DNA from: Pseudomonas persica
Lineage (GTDB): Bacteria > Pseudomonadota > Gammaproteobacteria > Pseudomonadales > Pseudomonadaceae
Direction: 5' to 3'
Assembly (NCBI RefSeq): GCF_900291015.1
Contig: NZ_OLKL01000014.1
Span: forward strand, 154,950-218,949
DNA length: 64,000 nt
Shown here: positions 8,750 to 16,562 of the stretch, piece by piece
Layout of the letters: each line of letters starts with the position of its first letter
How positions within the stretch are numbered: position 1 is the first letter of the stretch
The notes under the pieces: generated by a model
Databases searched by the model: none
What the model saw: only the letters and a program-made list of their open reading frames with translations
Told to the model about the DNA's origin: nothing
Position numbers and translations under genes: made by a program

Positions 8750-9640
8750 ATGTTCGACTACAAACTGCTGGCCGCCCTCGCCGCGGTGATCGAACAGGGT
8801 GGTTTCGAACGTGCGGCGCAGGTGCTGGGCTTGTCGCAGTCGGCCATCTCCCAGCGCATCAAGCTGCTCGAGGCGCGGGTCGGCCAGCCGGTGCTGGTGC
8901 GTGCCACACCGCCCAGCCCGACCGAAGTCGGCCGCCAGTTGCTCAATCATGTGCAGCAGGTGCGCCTGCTCGAACGCGACCTGCAGCGCCAGGTGCCGGC
9001 GCTGGACGAGGAGGGCATGCCGGAGCGCCTGCGCATCGCCCTCAACGCCGACAGCCTGGCCACTTGGTGGGCCAGAGCGGTGGGCAACTTCTGCGCACAG
9101 CAGAACGTGCTGACCGACCTGGTGGTGGAAGACCAGGAAGTGGGCCTGAAACGCATGCGTGCGGGCGAAGTGGCGGCCTGCCTGTGTGGCAGCGAGCGGC
9201 CGGTGGCCGGGGCGCGCAGCCTGCCACTGGGCGCCATGCGCTACCGGGCGCTGGCCAGCCCCGGGTTCATGGCGCGGCATTTTCCCCAGGGCTTCGCCGC
9301 CAGCCGCCTGGCCCGTACCCCGGCGATCGTGTACGGTCCGGACGACTTCCTGCAGCACCGCTACCTGGCATCGCTGGGCATCGAGGACGGCTTCCTGCAC
9401 CACTTGTGCCCGTCGTCCGAAGGCTTCCTGCGCATGACCGAAGCCGGTCTGGGCTGGGGCCTGGTGCCCGAACTGCAGGCTCGCGAGCAACTGGCCAGCG
9501 GCCAGTTGGTGGAAATCTGCAGCGATACCCCCATCGATGTGCCGCTGTACTGGCATCATTGGCGCAATGGCGGGCAGCTGCTCGCGCAACTGACCGACCA
9601 CCTGCGGCACACCGCACAGCAATGGCTGGTGCCCTTGTAG
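8750..9640 (+). CDS. argP: LysR-family regulator ArgP (IciA)
   Basis: A 296-residue LysR-type regulator. The N-terminal helix-turn-helix reads FERAAQVLGLSQSAISQRIKLLEARVGQPVLVR, nearly the ArgP consensus. The rest is the effector-binding domain, which in ArgP senses arginine and lysine. It activates the divergent exporter gene in enteric bacteria, and the head-to-head arrangement here implies the same role. ATG is preceded by TTAGGAAAATCG. Length matches the family (about 297). Confidence 0.93.
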   Translation: MFDYKLLAALAAVIEQGGFERAAQVLGLSQSAISQRIKLLEARVGQPVLVRATPPSPTEVGRQLLNHVQQVRLLERDLQRQVPALDEEGMPERLRIALNADSLATWWARAVGNFCAQQNVLTDLVVEDQEVGLKRMRAGEVAACLCGSERPVAGARSLPLGAMRYRALASPGFMARHFPQGFAASRLARTPAIVYGPDDFLQHRYLASLGIEDGFLHHLCPSSEGFLRMTEAGLGWGLVPELQAREQLASGQLVEICSDTPIDVPLYWHHWRNGGQLLAQLTDHLRHTAQQWLVPL

Positions 9641-9689
9641 CCACGGCTGGCGTCAGTTGCATCTGAAATCTGGCAAGACGGAGTCTTAC

Positions 9690-10685
9690 ATGCGAATTCT
9701 GGTCACCGGCGCGAGTGGCTTCATTGGCGGGCGCTTTGCGCGCTTTGCCCTGGAGCAGGGCCTGGACGTGCGGGTCAGCGGCCGTCGAGCCGAAGGGGTC
9801 GAGCACCTGGTCAAGCGCGGCGCCCAGTTCATCCCTGGCGACCTGGGGGATGCCGAGCTGGCCCGCCGCCTGTGCCAGGGCATCGAGGCGGTGGTGCACT
9901 GCGCTGGCGCGGTGGGCAACTGGGGGCGCTATCAGGACTTCTACCAAGGCAACGTGGTGGTCACCGAAAACGTCGTCGAGGGCTGTTTGAAGGAGCACGT
10001 ACGACGCCTGGTGCACCTGTCGTCGCCGTCGATCTACTTCAATGGCTGCTCGCGCCTGGACATCCGTGAAGAGCAGGTGCCGCGCCGCTTCCACGACCAC
10101 TACGGGCAGACCAAGTACATGGCCGAGCAGAAAGTGTTCGGTGCCCAGGAGTTCGGCCTCGAGGTGCTGGCGCTGCGCCCGCGCTTCGTCACCGGCGCCG
10201 GCGATGCCAGTATCTTCCCGCGGTTGATGCAGATGCAGCGCAAAGGTCGCGTGGCGATCATCGGCAACGGCCTGAACAAAGTCGATTTCACCAGTATGCA
10301 CAACCTCAACGAAGCGCTGCTCAGCGCCCTGTTCGCCGACGACCGGGCGCTGGGCCAGGCCTACAACATCAGCAACGGCCAGCCGCTGCCGCTGTGGGAC
10401 GTGGTCAACTACGTAATGCGTCAGATGCAGCTGCCGCAAGTTACCCGTTACCGTTCCTACGGTCTGGCCTACAGCCTGGCCGCGCTGAACGAGGCGGCCT
10501 GCATGTTGTGGCCGGGGCGACCGCAACCGACCCTGTCGCGCCTCGGGATGCAGGTGATGAGCCGCGATTTCACCCTGGATATCAGCCGCGCCCGGCAGTA
10601 CCTGGACTACCAGCCCAAGGTCAGCCTGTGGACGGCGCTGGATGAATTCTGTGCCTGGTGGAAGCATCTGCCGCCGGGGCAGTGA
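9690..10685 (+). CDS. NAD(P)-dependent epimerase/dehydratase-like (extended short-chain) protein
   Basis: A 331-residue extended short-chain dehydrogenase. The Rossmann motif is GASGFIGG at residues 7-14 and the catalytic YxxxK is Y138-GQT-K142, with S111/S112 as the catalytic serine. Residues such as HCAGAVGNWGRY resemble the 3-beta-hydroxysteroid dehydrogenase/OleD branch more than sugar epimerases, but there are no ole genes here, so the substrate is unknown. The frame is open 11 codons upstream; ATG 9690 begins the Rossmann strand directly. It follows argP by 49 bases and may be read through from it. Confidence 0.85.
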   Translation: MRILVTGASGFIGGRFARFALEQGLDVRVSGRRAEGVEHLVKRGAQFIPGDLGDAELARRLCQGIEAVVHCAGAVGNWGRYQDFYQGNVVVTENVVEGCLKEHVRRLVHLSSPSIYFNGCSRLDIREEQVPRRFHDHYGQTKYMAEQKVFGAQEFGLEVLALRPRFVTGAGDASIFPRLMQMQRKGRVAIIGNGLNKVDFTSMHNLNEALLSALFADDRALGQAYNISNGQPLPLWDVVNYVMRQMQLPQVTRYRSYGLAYSLAALNEAACMLWPGRPQPTLSRLGMQVMSRDFTLDISRARQYLDYQPKVSLWTALDEFCAWWKHLPPGQ

Positions 10686-10772
10686 AACCGTCGGGCCGAC
10701 AATGGACATCAACGCACCGCGCTGGCGGTTTATACTCGTGCCTCTTTGCGACTACCGCGGTTGAATGTATCC

Positions 10773-11642
10773 ATGCGTAACCATGCTCACGATGACTACG
10801 ATGACGTGCCTACCCTGCGGGCCGGCACCCCTGACGATGACGAACTGATGCCGGCGCATGTGGTGCGCAGCCGCCAGAAAGCCGCTCGCGGTGCCAGCAC
10901 GGCGCCGCTGTGGGCATTGCTCGGGGCCTCGTTCATCGCCTTGGCGGGCCTTGGCTGGTGGAGCTTCCAGCAGATCTCGCTGATGGAGCAGCAACTGGTG
11001 GCGACTCAGGAAAGCTTTGCCCGCATCAGCGAAGAGGCGGCCGGGCGCCTGCAGGCGATCAGTGGTAAGGTGGCAGCCAGCGAGTCCGGCGCCACTACCA
11101 ACAGCGAGGCGCTGAAGCTGCAGCTACGCCAGTTGCAGAAGGGTGTGGCCGGGCAGACCGGCGACCTGGGCAAGCGCCTGGAGCAGGTGCTGGCCGATAC
11201 CCGTGAACAGCAGAAGGCCGTGACCGAGCTGCAAAGCCAGTTGCAGGCGCAGTTGAAGCTGGTGAATGGCGAGCTGGCTGCGTTGCGCTCGGGCCAGGTC
11301 GATGGTGGCAAGCTGGATACCCAGTTCAAGGGCCTGAACGAACAGGTTGCTGCGCTGAAGGCCACGCAGGTGGATGGCGCCAAGCTGGAAGGGCAGCTCA
11401 AGAGCCTGGGCAGCGAGGTGGCGGCGCTGAAGAAGCAGGGTAACCCGAGCGCGGCCATCCAGGACCTGGAGCAGGACATCCTGGTGCTCAAGAGCCAGAT
11501 CGACAACCGCCCGGCTGCTTCGTCGGCGGGTGGTGCTTCGGTGCAGGAATTCGACGCCTTCCGGGCGCAGACGACCCGCAACCTGAATACCTTGCAGAGC
11601 CAGATCCAGAACCTGCAGCAGCAGATCAACGCCCGGCCCTGA
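10773..11642 (+). CDS. Single-pass membrane protein with long periplasmic coiled coil
   Basis: A 289-residue protein. An acidic, charged cytoplasmic N-terminus (about 40 residues) leads to one membrane segment at about 44-64 (APLWALLGASFIALAGLGWW), and the remaining 220 residues are an almost unbroken coiled coil rich in Q, L, A, E and K. Two consecutive units of about 26 residues near 175-225 are near-duplicates (SGQVDGGKLDTQFKGLNEQVAALK and ATQVDGAKLEGQLKSLGSEVAALK). It resembles hypothetical ATPase-annotated Pseudomonas proteins, but no nucleotide-binding motif is present. A structural or scaffolding role in the envelope is inference. The ATG at 10773 is chosen over an open frame nine codons upstream. 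Confidence 0.8.
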   Translation: MRNHAHDDYDDVPTLRAGTPDDDELMPAHVVRSRQKAARGASTAPLWALLGASFIALAGLGWWSFQQISLMEQQLVATQESFARISEEAAGRLQAISGKVAASESGATTNSEALKLQLRQLQKGVAGQTGDLGKRLEQVLADTREQQKAVTELQSQLQAQLKLVNGELAALRSGQVDGGKLDTQFKGLNEQVAALKATQVDGAKLEGQLKSLGSEVAALKKQGNPSAAIQDLEQDILVLKSQIDNRPAASSAGGASVQEFDAFRAQTTRNLNTLQSQIQNLQQQINARP

Positions 11643-11658
11643 GATCACCTGAGCCTTC

Positions 11659-11678
11659 TTCGCGGGCTTGCCCGCGAA
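11659..11678. repeat. Solitary REP-like palindrome
   Basis: TTCGCGGGCTTGCCCGCGAA is an almost perfect palindrome lying between two convergent genes. It corresponds to the stem of a REP without the CCCACAGG tail and may help terminate transcription on both sides. Confidence 0.7.
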
Positions 11679-11688
11679 TGGCCCTCAA

Positions 11689-12738
11689 TCACAACCGCGG
11701 ATAGTCGATATACCCCACCGGCCCCTTGCCATAGAAAGTCTCCGGTCGTGCCTCGTTCAACGGCGCATCCGCCGCCAGCCGCGCCGGCAGGTCGGGGTTG
11801 GCGATGAACGGCACGCCAAACGCTACGGCGTCGGCCTTGCCACTGGCCAGGGCCGCATTGGCACTGGCCTTGTCAAACCGCTCATTGACAATGTACGGGC
11901 CACCAAATGCTTCTTTGATCAGGGGGCCGATGCTGTCATCGGCTTGCTTTTCCCGCGAGCAGATGAAGGCAATGCCCCGCTTGCCCAGTTCTCGGGCCAC
12001 GTAGGTAAAGGTTTCGGCACGGTCGGCATCGCCCATGTCATGGGCATCGGCACGCGGCGCCAGATGCACGCCCACGCGGTTCGCGCCCCATACCGCGATG
12101 GCCGCATCGGTCACCTCAAGCAGCAGGCGCGCACGGTTTTCCAGCGAGCCGCCGTAGCGGTCGGTACGCTGGTTGGTGCTGCTCTGCAGGAACTGGTCGA
12201 GCAGGTAACCGTTGGCAGCGTGGATCTCCACGCCATCGAAACCGGCCGCCTTGGCATTCTCGGCACCGCTGCGGTAGGCCTCGACGATGTCGATGATTTC
12301 TTCGGTTTCCAGCGCGCGCGGGGTGGGGTAGTCACTGAGCGGGCGCACCAGGCTTACATGGCCCTTGGGCTGGATCGCGCTGGGGGCCACCGGCAGTTCA
12401 CCGTTCAGGTAGCTGGGGTGGGAGATGCGGCCAACGTGCCACAGTTGCAGGAAGATGCGCCCGCCGGCGGCATGCACGGCCTTGGTCACATTGTTCCAGC
12501 CACGTACCTGCTCGTCGTTCCAGATACCGGGGGTATCCGGATAGCCGACGCCCATGGCGCTGACCGAGGTTGCCTCGCTGAGAATCAGCCCGGCGCTGGC
12601 GCGTTGCACGTAATACTCGGCCATCAGCGCGTTGGGCACGCGGCCTTCGTCGGCCCGGCAGCGGGTGAGCGGGGCCATGATGATGCGGTTGGGCAGTTGC
12701 AGGTCGCCCAGGGTGATTGGATCGAAAAGCGTGGTCAT
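11689..12738 (-). CDS. xenB: Old-yellow-enzyme family ene-reductase, XenB type
   Basis: A 349-residue FMN flavoprotein that reduces activated double bonds, N-ethylmaleimide and nitro compounds with NADPH. The substrate-binding pair H173/N176 is in EIHAANGYLLDQFLQ, followed by the family signature NQRTDRYGGSLENRARLLLEV. The C-terminus YGKGPVGYIDYPRL and the length match XenB of P. fluorescens closely. The frame stays open 65 codons upstream, but homology starts at ATG 12738. It is 17 bases downstream of an ArsR-type regulator gene on the same strand, so the two form an operon presumably induced by electrophiles (inference). Confidence 0.92.
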   Translation of the reverse strand: MTTLFDPITLGDLQLPNRIIMAPLTRCRADEGRVPNALMAEYYVQRASAGLILSEATSVSAMGVGYPDTPGIWNDEQVRGWNNVTKAVHAAGGRIFLQLWHVGRISHPSYLNGELPVAPSAIQPKGHVSLVRPLSDYPTPRALETEEIIDIVEAYRSGAENAKAAGFDGVEIHAANGYLLDQFLQSSTNQRTDRYGGSLENRARLLLEVTDAAIAVWGANRVGVHLAPRADAHDMGDADRAETFTYVARELGKRGIAFICSREKQADDSIGPLIKEAFGGPYIVNERFDKASANAALASGKADAVAFGVPFIANPDLPARLAADAPLNEARPETFYGKGPVGYIDYPRL

Positions 12739-12755
12739 GACGGTTACCTGCCTGT

Positions 12756-13058
12756 TCAGAGTGCTTGGCGCAGTTGTTCGAGAAACGCCTGGATGGTGGC
12801 TTCGTTGCGTTTGAAGAAGTGCCATTGGCCGATCTTCTGGCTGCTGATAAGTCCGGCGCGCTGCAGGGTGGCCAGGTGGGCGGAGACGGTTGACTGCGAC
12901 AGGCCGCAGCGTTGGTCGATCTGCCCGGCACACACACCGTTCTCGGTGCTGTGGTACTGGTCGGGAAATTGCGTTGCCGGGTCCTTCAGCCAGCTGAGGA
13001 TTTCTCGCCTGACCGGGTGGGCCAGCGCTTTGATGATTTCGTCGAGATCGAGAGGCAT
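12756..13058 (-). CDS. ArsR-family repressor
   Basis: A 100-residue winged-helix protein. The recognition helix reads CGLSQSTVSAHLATLQRAGLI, the ArsR/SmtB pattern. Typical arsenic or zinc ligand clusters are absent; the only cysteines are C43 and C51, both near the recognition region, which could sense electrophiles or oxidants. It is first in an operon with the XenB ene-reductase. The divergent intergenic region carries four copies of CGATATA in two inverted pairs, its probable operators. ATG 13058 is chosen because the domain begins there; the preceding codons read through the operators. Confidence 0.87.
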   Translation of the reverse strand: MPLDLDEIIKALAHPVRREILSWLKDPATQFPDQYHSTENGVCAGQIDQRCGLSQSTVSAHLATLQRAGLISSQKIGQWHFFKRNEATIQAFLEQLRQAL

Positions 13059-13080
13059 GGGTTGAGGCTCGTTGTAGCGG

Positions 13081-13182
13081 TATATCGCGATGGGGCGAAA
13101 TATAAATCGTGGTTTCTCGATATACAAATATGAAGAGGTTCTGAGCTGAGTGCCAATCGTTATATCGCGTTATGACGATATA
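13081..13182. promoter_or_regulatory. Probable ArsR operator array
   Basis: The heptamer CGATATA or its complement TATATCG occurs four times in the 150-base divergent region: 13081-13087, 13118-13124, 13161-13167 and 13176-13182. The last two form TATATCG-N8-CGATATA, a clean inverted repeat; the first two form the same pair with 30 bases between. ArsR-family repressors usually bind AT-rich inverted repeats of this kind. Assignment to the adjacent ArsR gene is inference from position. Confidence 0.6.
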
Positions 13183-13208
13183 CGGGTCGGTAGTGTTAGA
13201 CTGCGCTC

Positions 13209-13793
13209 ATGAACTACCTCGCACACCTGCACTTGGGCGGCCCAGCGCCGCAACAGCTGCTTGGCAGCCTGTATGGTGACTTCGTCAAAGGCTCGCTGGA
13301 AGGGCGCTTCCCGCCTGCGCTGGAGGCGGCCATCCGTCTGCACCGGCATATCGACAGCTATACCGACCAGCACCCGTTGGTGCTGGCGGCACTGGCGCGC
13401 TTCCCACGGCAACGGCGGCGTTTTGCCGGCATCGTTCTGGATGTGTTTTTCGACCATTGCCTGGCGCGGCATTGGCGGGATTATGCCGAGCAACCGCTGC
13501 AGCAGTTCACCGGGGAGTTTTATCGGGTGTTGCTCGCGGAGCCCGAGTTGCCGGGGCGGCTGGCGCGGATTGCGCCGTTCATGGCGGCGGATGACTGGTT
13601 GGGGGCCTATGGCGATTTTGCCACGCTGGAACAGGTGTTCAACGGCATTGCCCGGCGCTTGTCGCGGCCGGAGGGGATGGTTGGGGTGATGGGTGAGCTT
13701 GAGCGGCTGTATGAGCCTTTGCTGGCGGACTTCAGGGCGTTTTATCCGCAGTTGCAGGTGTTTGCAGCGGCTGGCCGGTTGTCTGACAGTTAG
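13209..13793 (+). CDS. acpH: Acyl-carrier-protein phosphodiesterase AcpH
   Basis: A 194-residue protein of the AcpH (DUF479) family, which removes the 4'-phosphopantetheine group from holo-acyl carrier protein. The characteristic start MNYLAHLHLGGPAPQQLLGSLYGDFVKG and the HRHIDSYTDQHP segment with the metal-binding HD are present, and length matches E. coli AcpH (193). It is divergent from the arsR-xenB operon and followed by a REP pair. No partner gene is evident. Confidence 0.93.
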   Translation: MNYLAHLHLGGPAPQQLLGSLYGDFVKGSLEGRFPPALEAAIRLHRHIDSYTDQHPLVLAALARFPRQRRRFAGIVLDVFFDHCLARHWRDYAEQPLQQFTGEFYRVLLAEPELPGRLARIAPFMAADDWLGAYGDFATLEQVFNGIARRLSRPEGMVGVMGELERLYEPLLADFRAFYPQLQVFAAAGRLSDS

Positions 13794-13804
13794 TCCTGCG
13801 CCAG

Positions 13805-13884
13805 CTTCTTCGCGGGTGAACCCGCTCCCACAGGTACAGCGCCATCTTCCCCTGTGGGAGCGGGTTTACCCGCGAAGAGGCCGG
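13805..13884. repeat. REP pair
   Basis: CTTCTTCGCGGGTGAACCCGCTCCCACAGG and the inverted CCTGTGGGAGCGGGTTTACCCGCGAAGAGGCCGG, 16 bases apart, lie between the convergent acpH and olsA genes. It is the canonical head-to-head arrangement for this genome. Confidence 0.95.
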
Positions 13885-13902
13885 TACTGGCAGTGCAATA
13901 GT

Positions 13903-14691
13903 TCAGGCTGCCCGCGCCTGCCGCCGTGACGCCAGCTCAACCTCTTCAACCCCGAACAACGCCAGGTGAATCGCCTGCTGCGCCTGCAATGCCAGCACCG
14001 CTCGCTCCTTGCCCACAGTGCCGATCGGCTGCAGCAGGTTAATGCAAACCTCGCCTCGCGGCTGGGCAAACAGGCGCATCAGGTGCGACACCAGGTCATC
14101 ATCACCGATGAACGGCGCAATCGGGTCGATCTGCCCATCGCGCAGGTACTGGATGGCAACCGGTTGCACCGCCACGCCACGGTCGATGGCGCCCGCCAGC
14201 AGGCGGCCATGGAAGGTGCGCAGGGTGCGGCCGCTGGTGGTTGTGCCTTCCGGGAAGATCAGCAACGGTCGGGAACGGCCCAGTTGCCCGGCGATCTGTT
14301 CACGCAGGCGCTGGCTGTCGCCCCCGCCACGGCGGATGAACAGGGTGCCGGCCTTTTCCGCCAGCCAGCCGGCCACCGGCCAGTGGCGCACCTCGGCCTT
14401 GGACAGGAACGACAGCGGCAGCAGCATGCCGAGTAGGGGGATATCGGTCCAGGACACATGGTTGCTGACCCACAGCATCGGCCGTTGCGGCAGCTCGCCG
14501 ACTACCCGCACATCGAAGGGCAGGGCCGCGACCAGGCGCTTCATGAACAGGCAGGTCCAGCGTTGGCGGCGCTCGATGGACGCCTTGAACCCCAGGCGTT
14601 CGCCCAGGGCGATCACGCTGGCCATCAACGTGCCCAGCAGCAGTACCAGCAGCAGTCGAGACAGGCGGGCCAGTACCCGCAACTTCGGCAT
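13903..14691 (-). CDS. olsA: Lyso-ornithine-lipid acyltransferase OlsA
   Basis: A 262-residue PlsC-type 1-acyl transferase. An N-terminal hydrophobic segment (about residues 12-30) precedes the catalytic NHxxxxD motif (H78, D83 in NHVSWTD), and the substrate-binding FPEGT is at 146-150. It adds the second acyl chain to lyso-ornithine lipid at the inner membrane. The start overlaps the stop of olsB by one base (TGATG), so translation is coupled, which favours OlsA over the general PlsC. Ornithine lipids in pseudomonads are made under phosphate limitation, but I found no convincing PHO box upstream of the operon. Confidence 0.9.
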   Translation of the reverse strand: MPKLRVLARLSRLLLVLLLGTLMASVIALGERLGFKASIERRQRWTCLFMKRLVAALPFDVRVVGELPQRPMLWVSNHVSWTDIPLLGMLLPLSFLSKAEVRHWPVAGWLAEKAGTLFIRRGGGDSQRLREQIAGQLGRSRPLLIFPEGTTTSGRTLRTFHGRLLAGAIDRGVAVQPVAIQYLRDGQIDPIAPFIGDDDLVSHLMRLFAQPRGEVCINLLQPIGTVGKERAVLALQAQQAIHLALFGVEEVELASRRQARAA

Positions 14692-15446
14692 CAGACCGCT
14701 GCCTTGAAGTGGCGGGCATAGCGCGGGCACAGCTCGTCGCGCTTGAGCAGGATGAACACGTCGGCCACCTGGAAGTCTTCGTCCCAGCACGGCTCGCCGC
14801 AGATCTTCGCGCCCAGGCGCATGTACGCCTTGAGCAGCGGTGGCATTTCGGCGATGACGTTGTTTGGCAGGGCCAGTTTGGGCAGCGGGTTCTTCGGTTC
14901 GGCACGCAGGTGCTCGGTGCACAGGTAGCGGTCACGCAGGCGCTGCATCACCGCGTGGGCCTGCACCCCGCCATCCTGCATGGGGATACTGGCGCAGCCC
15001 ATCAGGTAGCTGTAGCGGCCTTCGTTGAGCACTTCGGCCAGTTCGCCCCAAAGTACGGCAATGGTGCCGCCGTTGCGGTAGTCGGGGGCTACGCAGGTGC
15101 GGCCCAGCTCGAGGATCGGGCCCTGCAATTGCAACAGGCCATGCAGGCTGAATTCTTCTTCGCTATAGAAGCGGCCCAGGCTGCTGGCGGCCTGATGGTC
15201 GAGCAGGCGGGTGGTGGCAACCAGTTCACCGGTGCTCAGGTCGCGTACGCCAATATGGCGGCAGTGCACGTCATAGGCGTCCATGTCCAGGCCTTGTTCG
15301 GCACCTTTGAGCCTGGCCTTGAATTCGGCGCTGAACACTTTGTAGCGCAGGGCCTGGGCTTCTTGCAGGGCCGCGGCGCCAACCAGGCGTTCGGCTTGCA
15401 GACGGCGTTCGGTGCTGTTGTCGCCAGCGTGAGCGATCCGAGTCAT
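14691..15446 (-). CDS. olsB: L-ornithine N-alpha-acyltransferase OlsB
   Basis: A 251-residue GNAT-fold acyltransferase of the OlsB/hemolysin-like family, which moves a 3-hydroxyacyl chain from acyl carrier protein to the alpha-amino group of ornithine. Recognisable segments are [43 protein letters not shown] and [30 protein letters not shown], the typical end. ATG 15446 has GGAGA upstream; earlier in-frame codons read through the promoter region. It is the first gene of the olsBA operon. A 9-base inverted repeat 75-120 bases upstream may be regulatory. Confidence 0.93.
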   Translation of the reverse strand: MTRIAHAGDNSTERRLQAERLVGAAALQEAQALRYKVFSAEFKARLKGAEQGLDMDAYDVHCRHIGVRDLSTGELVATTRLLDHQAASSLGRFYSEEEFSLHGLLQLQGPILELGRTCVAPDYRNGGTIAVLWGELAEVLNEGRYSYLMGCASIPMQDGGVQAHAVMQRLRDRYLCTEHLRAEPKNPLPKLALPNNVIAEMPPLLKAYMRLGAKICGEPCWDEDFQVADVFILLKRDELCPRYARHFKAAV

Positions 15447-15521
15447 TACGAGTCTCCATAAGCCAGCCATGAAGGGTTGCGGCCGGTCGGCTTTGTTGTG
15501 CAAAGTCAGCCTAGGTAGACC

Positions 15522-15565
15522 GGGTGTCACCCCTGTGAATCTTTGGTGATGCTTGCGTGACACCC
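15522..15565. promoter_or_regulatory. Inverted repeat between olsB and the acyl-CoA dehydrogenase-like gene
   Basis: GGGTGTCAC (15522-15530) and GTGACACCC (15557-15565) are perfect 9-base inverted arms separated by 26 bases in the divergent intergenic region. Position and symmetry suggest a protein-binding site for a regulator acting on olsB or both genes. The TGTCAC arms recall half of a PHO box, but the required 11-base direct spacing is absent. Confidence 0.4.
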
Positions 15566-15606
15566 CTTGAGTCTTAACTGAAATCCCCTCAGCAAGGAGC
15601 CGACCG

Positions 15607-16494
15607 ATGGCCTGGCTGCAACGACTCAACGACCCGCTTCGCCAAGCGCTGACGGGCACCCTGGGCGAAACCTATGCCGTGCTGCTCGAGCGCCTGGGCC
15701 CGGTTGCCCCGTTTGAGCTGGCGGTGCTCGGTGGGCGCGCGATGGCCACCCCGGGCCTGGCTTTTCTGGTCGGCTACCAGGCCGCCTTGCGCGTGCTGTG
15801 GCCCAGTGCTCCACCCAGCCTTGGTGCCCTGTGTGCCACCGAACGGCGCAGCGTGCGACCGGCTGACATGCGCACGCGCCTGGACGGCTTGCGGCTGAGC
15901 GGCAGCAAGGACTTCGTCACTGCGGGCCTGGAGGCGGAGTGGCTGCTGGTGGCCGCGCGCAGCGAGGCGGCGGGGGCGGCGCCGCAGTTGAACCTGGCGG
16001 TGGTCTACCCCGGGGAGCCAGGGGTGACGCTGGAAGCGCTGCCTACCCTGCCGCTGATGCCGGAGGTGGGCCATGGGCGACTGGTGCTGGAGCAGGCTGC
16101 ATGCGAGTTGCTGGCTGGTGATGGTTGGGATGCCTATGTGAAGCCGTTCCGTTCGCTGGAGGACCTGTATGTGCTTACGGCGTTGACGGCCTGGTTGTAT
16201 GGCGTGGGGCAGGCGTGCGCCTGGCCGCAGGCCCTGCGCCTGCAGTTGCTTGGGCTGCTGGCCGGGTGTGCCGAGGGTAGCCGGCAGTGTGCCGATAGCG
16301 TTGGCTGCCACTTGTTGCTGGGGGGATTGTTTGCACAGTTCCAGGCGCTGCGGGGGGAGATCGACGCCGCGTTGGCGGCGGGGCCGGCGCATTGGGCGCA
16401 GATCTGGCAGCGTGACCAGGGGGTGATGGCGCTGGCGGCAGCGGCGCGGGAGAAGCGGCTGAACAAGGCGTGGGCTGCTGCGGGATTGTCATGA
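15607..16494 (+). CDS. Shortened acyl-CoA dehydrogenase-like protein
   Basis: A 295-residue protein, about 90 residues shorter than catalytic acyl-CoA dehydrogenases. Residues 85-120 ([29 protein letters not shown]) match the FAD-binding middle beta domain, and the C-terminal part is helical as in the family, but the N-terminal helical domain is reduced and I cannot identify the catalytic glutamate. It may be a degenerate or non-catalytic homologue. ATG is preceded by AAGGAG. It is divergent from the ornithine lipid operon and shares its intergenic repeat, which could mean common control (inference). Confidence 0.7.
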   Translation: MAWLQRLNDPLRQALTGTLGETYAVLLERLGPVAPFELAVLGGRAMATPGLAFLVGYQAALRVLWPSAPPSLGALCATERRSVRPADMRTRLDGLRLSGSKDFVTAGLEAEWLLVAARSEAAGAAPQLNLAVVYPGEPGVTLEALPTLPLMPEVGHGRLVLEQAACELLAGDGWDAYVKPFRSLEDLYVLTALTAWLYGVGQACAWPQALRLQLLGLLAGCAEGSRQCADSVGCHLLLGGLFAQFQALRGEIDAALAAGPAHWAQIWQRDQGVMALAAAAREKRLNKAWAAAGLS

Positions 16495-16528
16495 GTGGCC
16501 GGTAGGCTTGTGTGAACCGATGAATCCC

Positions 16529-16547
16529 GGGGCTGCAAAGCAGCCCC
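16529..16547. terminator. GGGGCTGCAAAGCAGCCCC hairpin
   Basis: A perfect hairpin with an AAA-type loop just after the acyl-CoA dehydrogenase-like gene. There is no T-run, so it may be a weak terminator or an mRNA 3' end. Hairpins of the same design recur at four other gene ends in this window. Confidence 0.5.
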
Positions 16548-16562
16548 ATAAAGGCGATCACG

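Noticed and set aside
15522..15565. PHO box for olsB
   Set aside because: TGTCAC arms are inverted and 26 bases apart; the direct 11-base-spaced repeats of a PHO box are missing.
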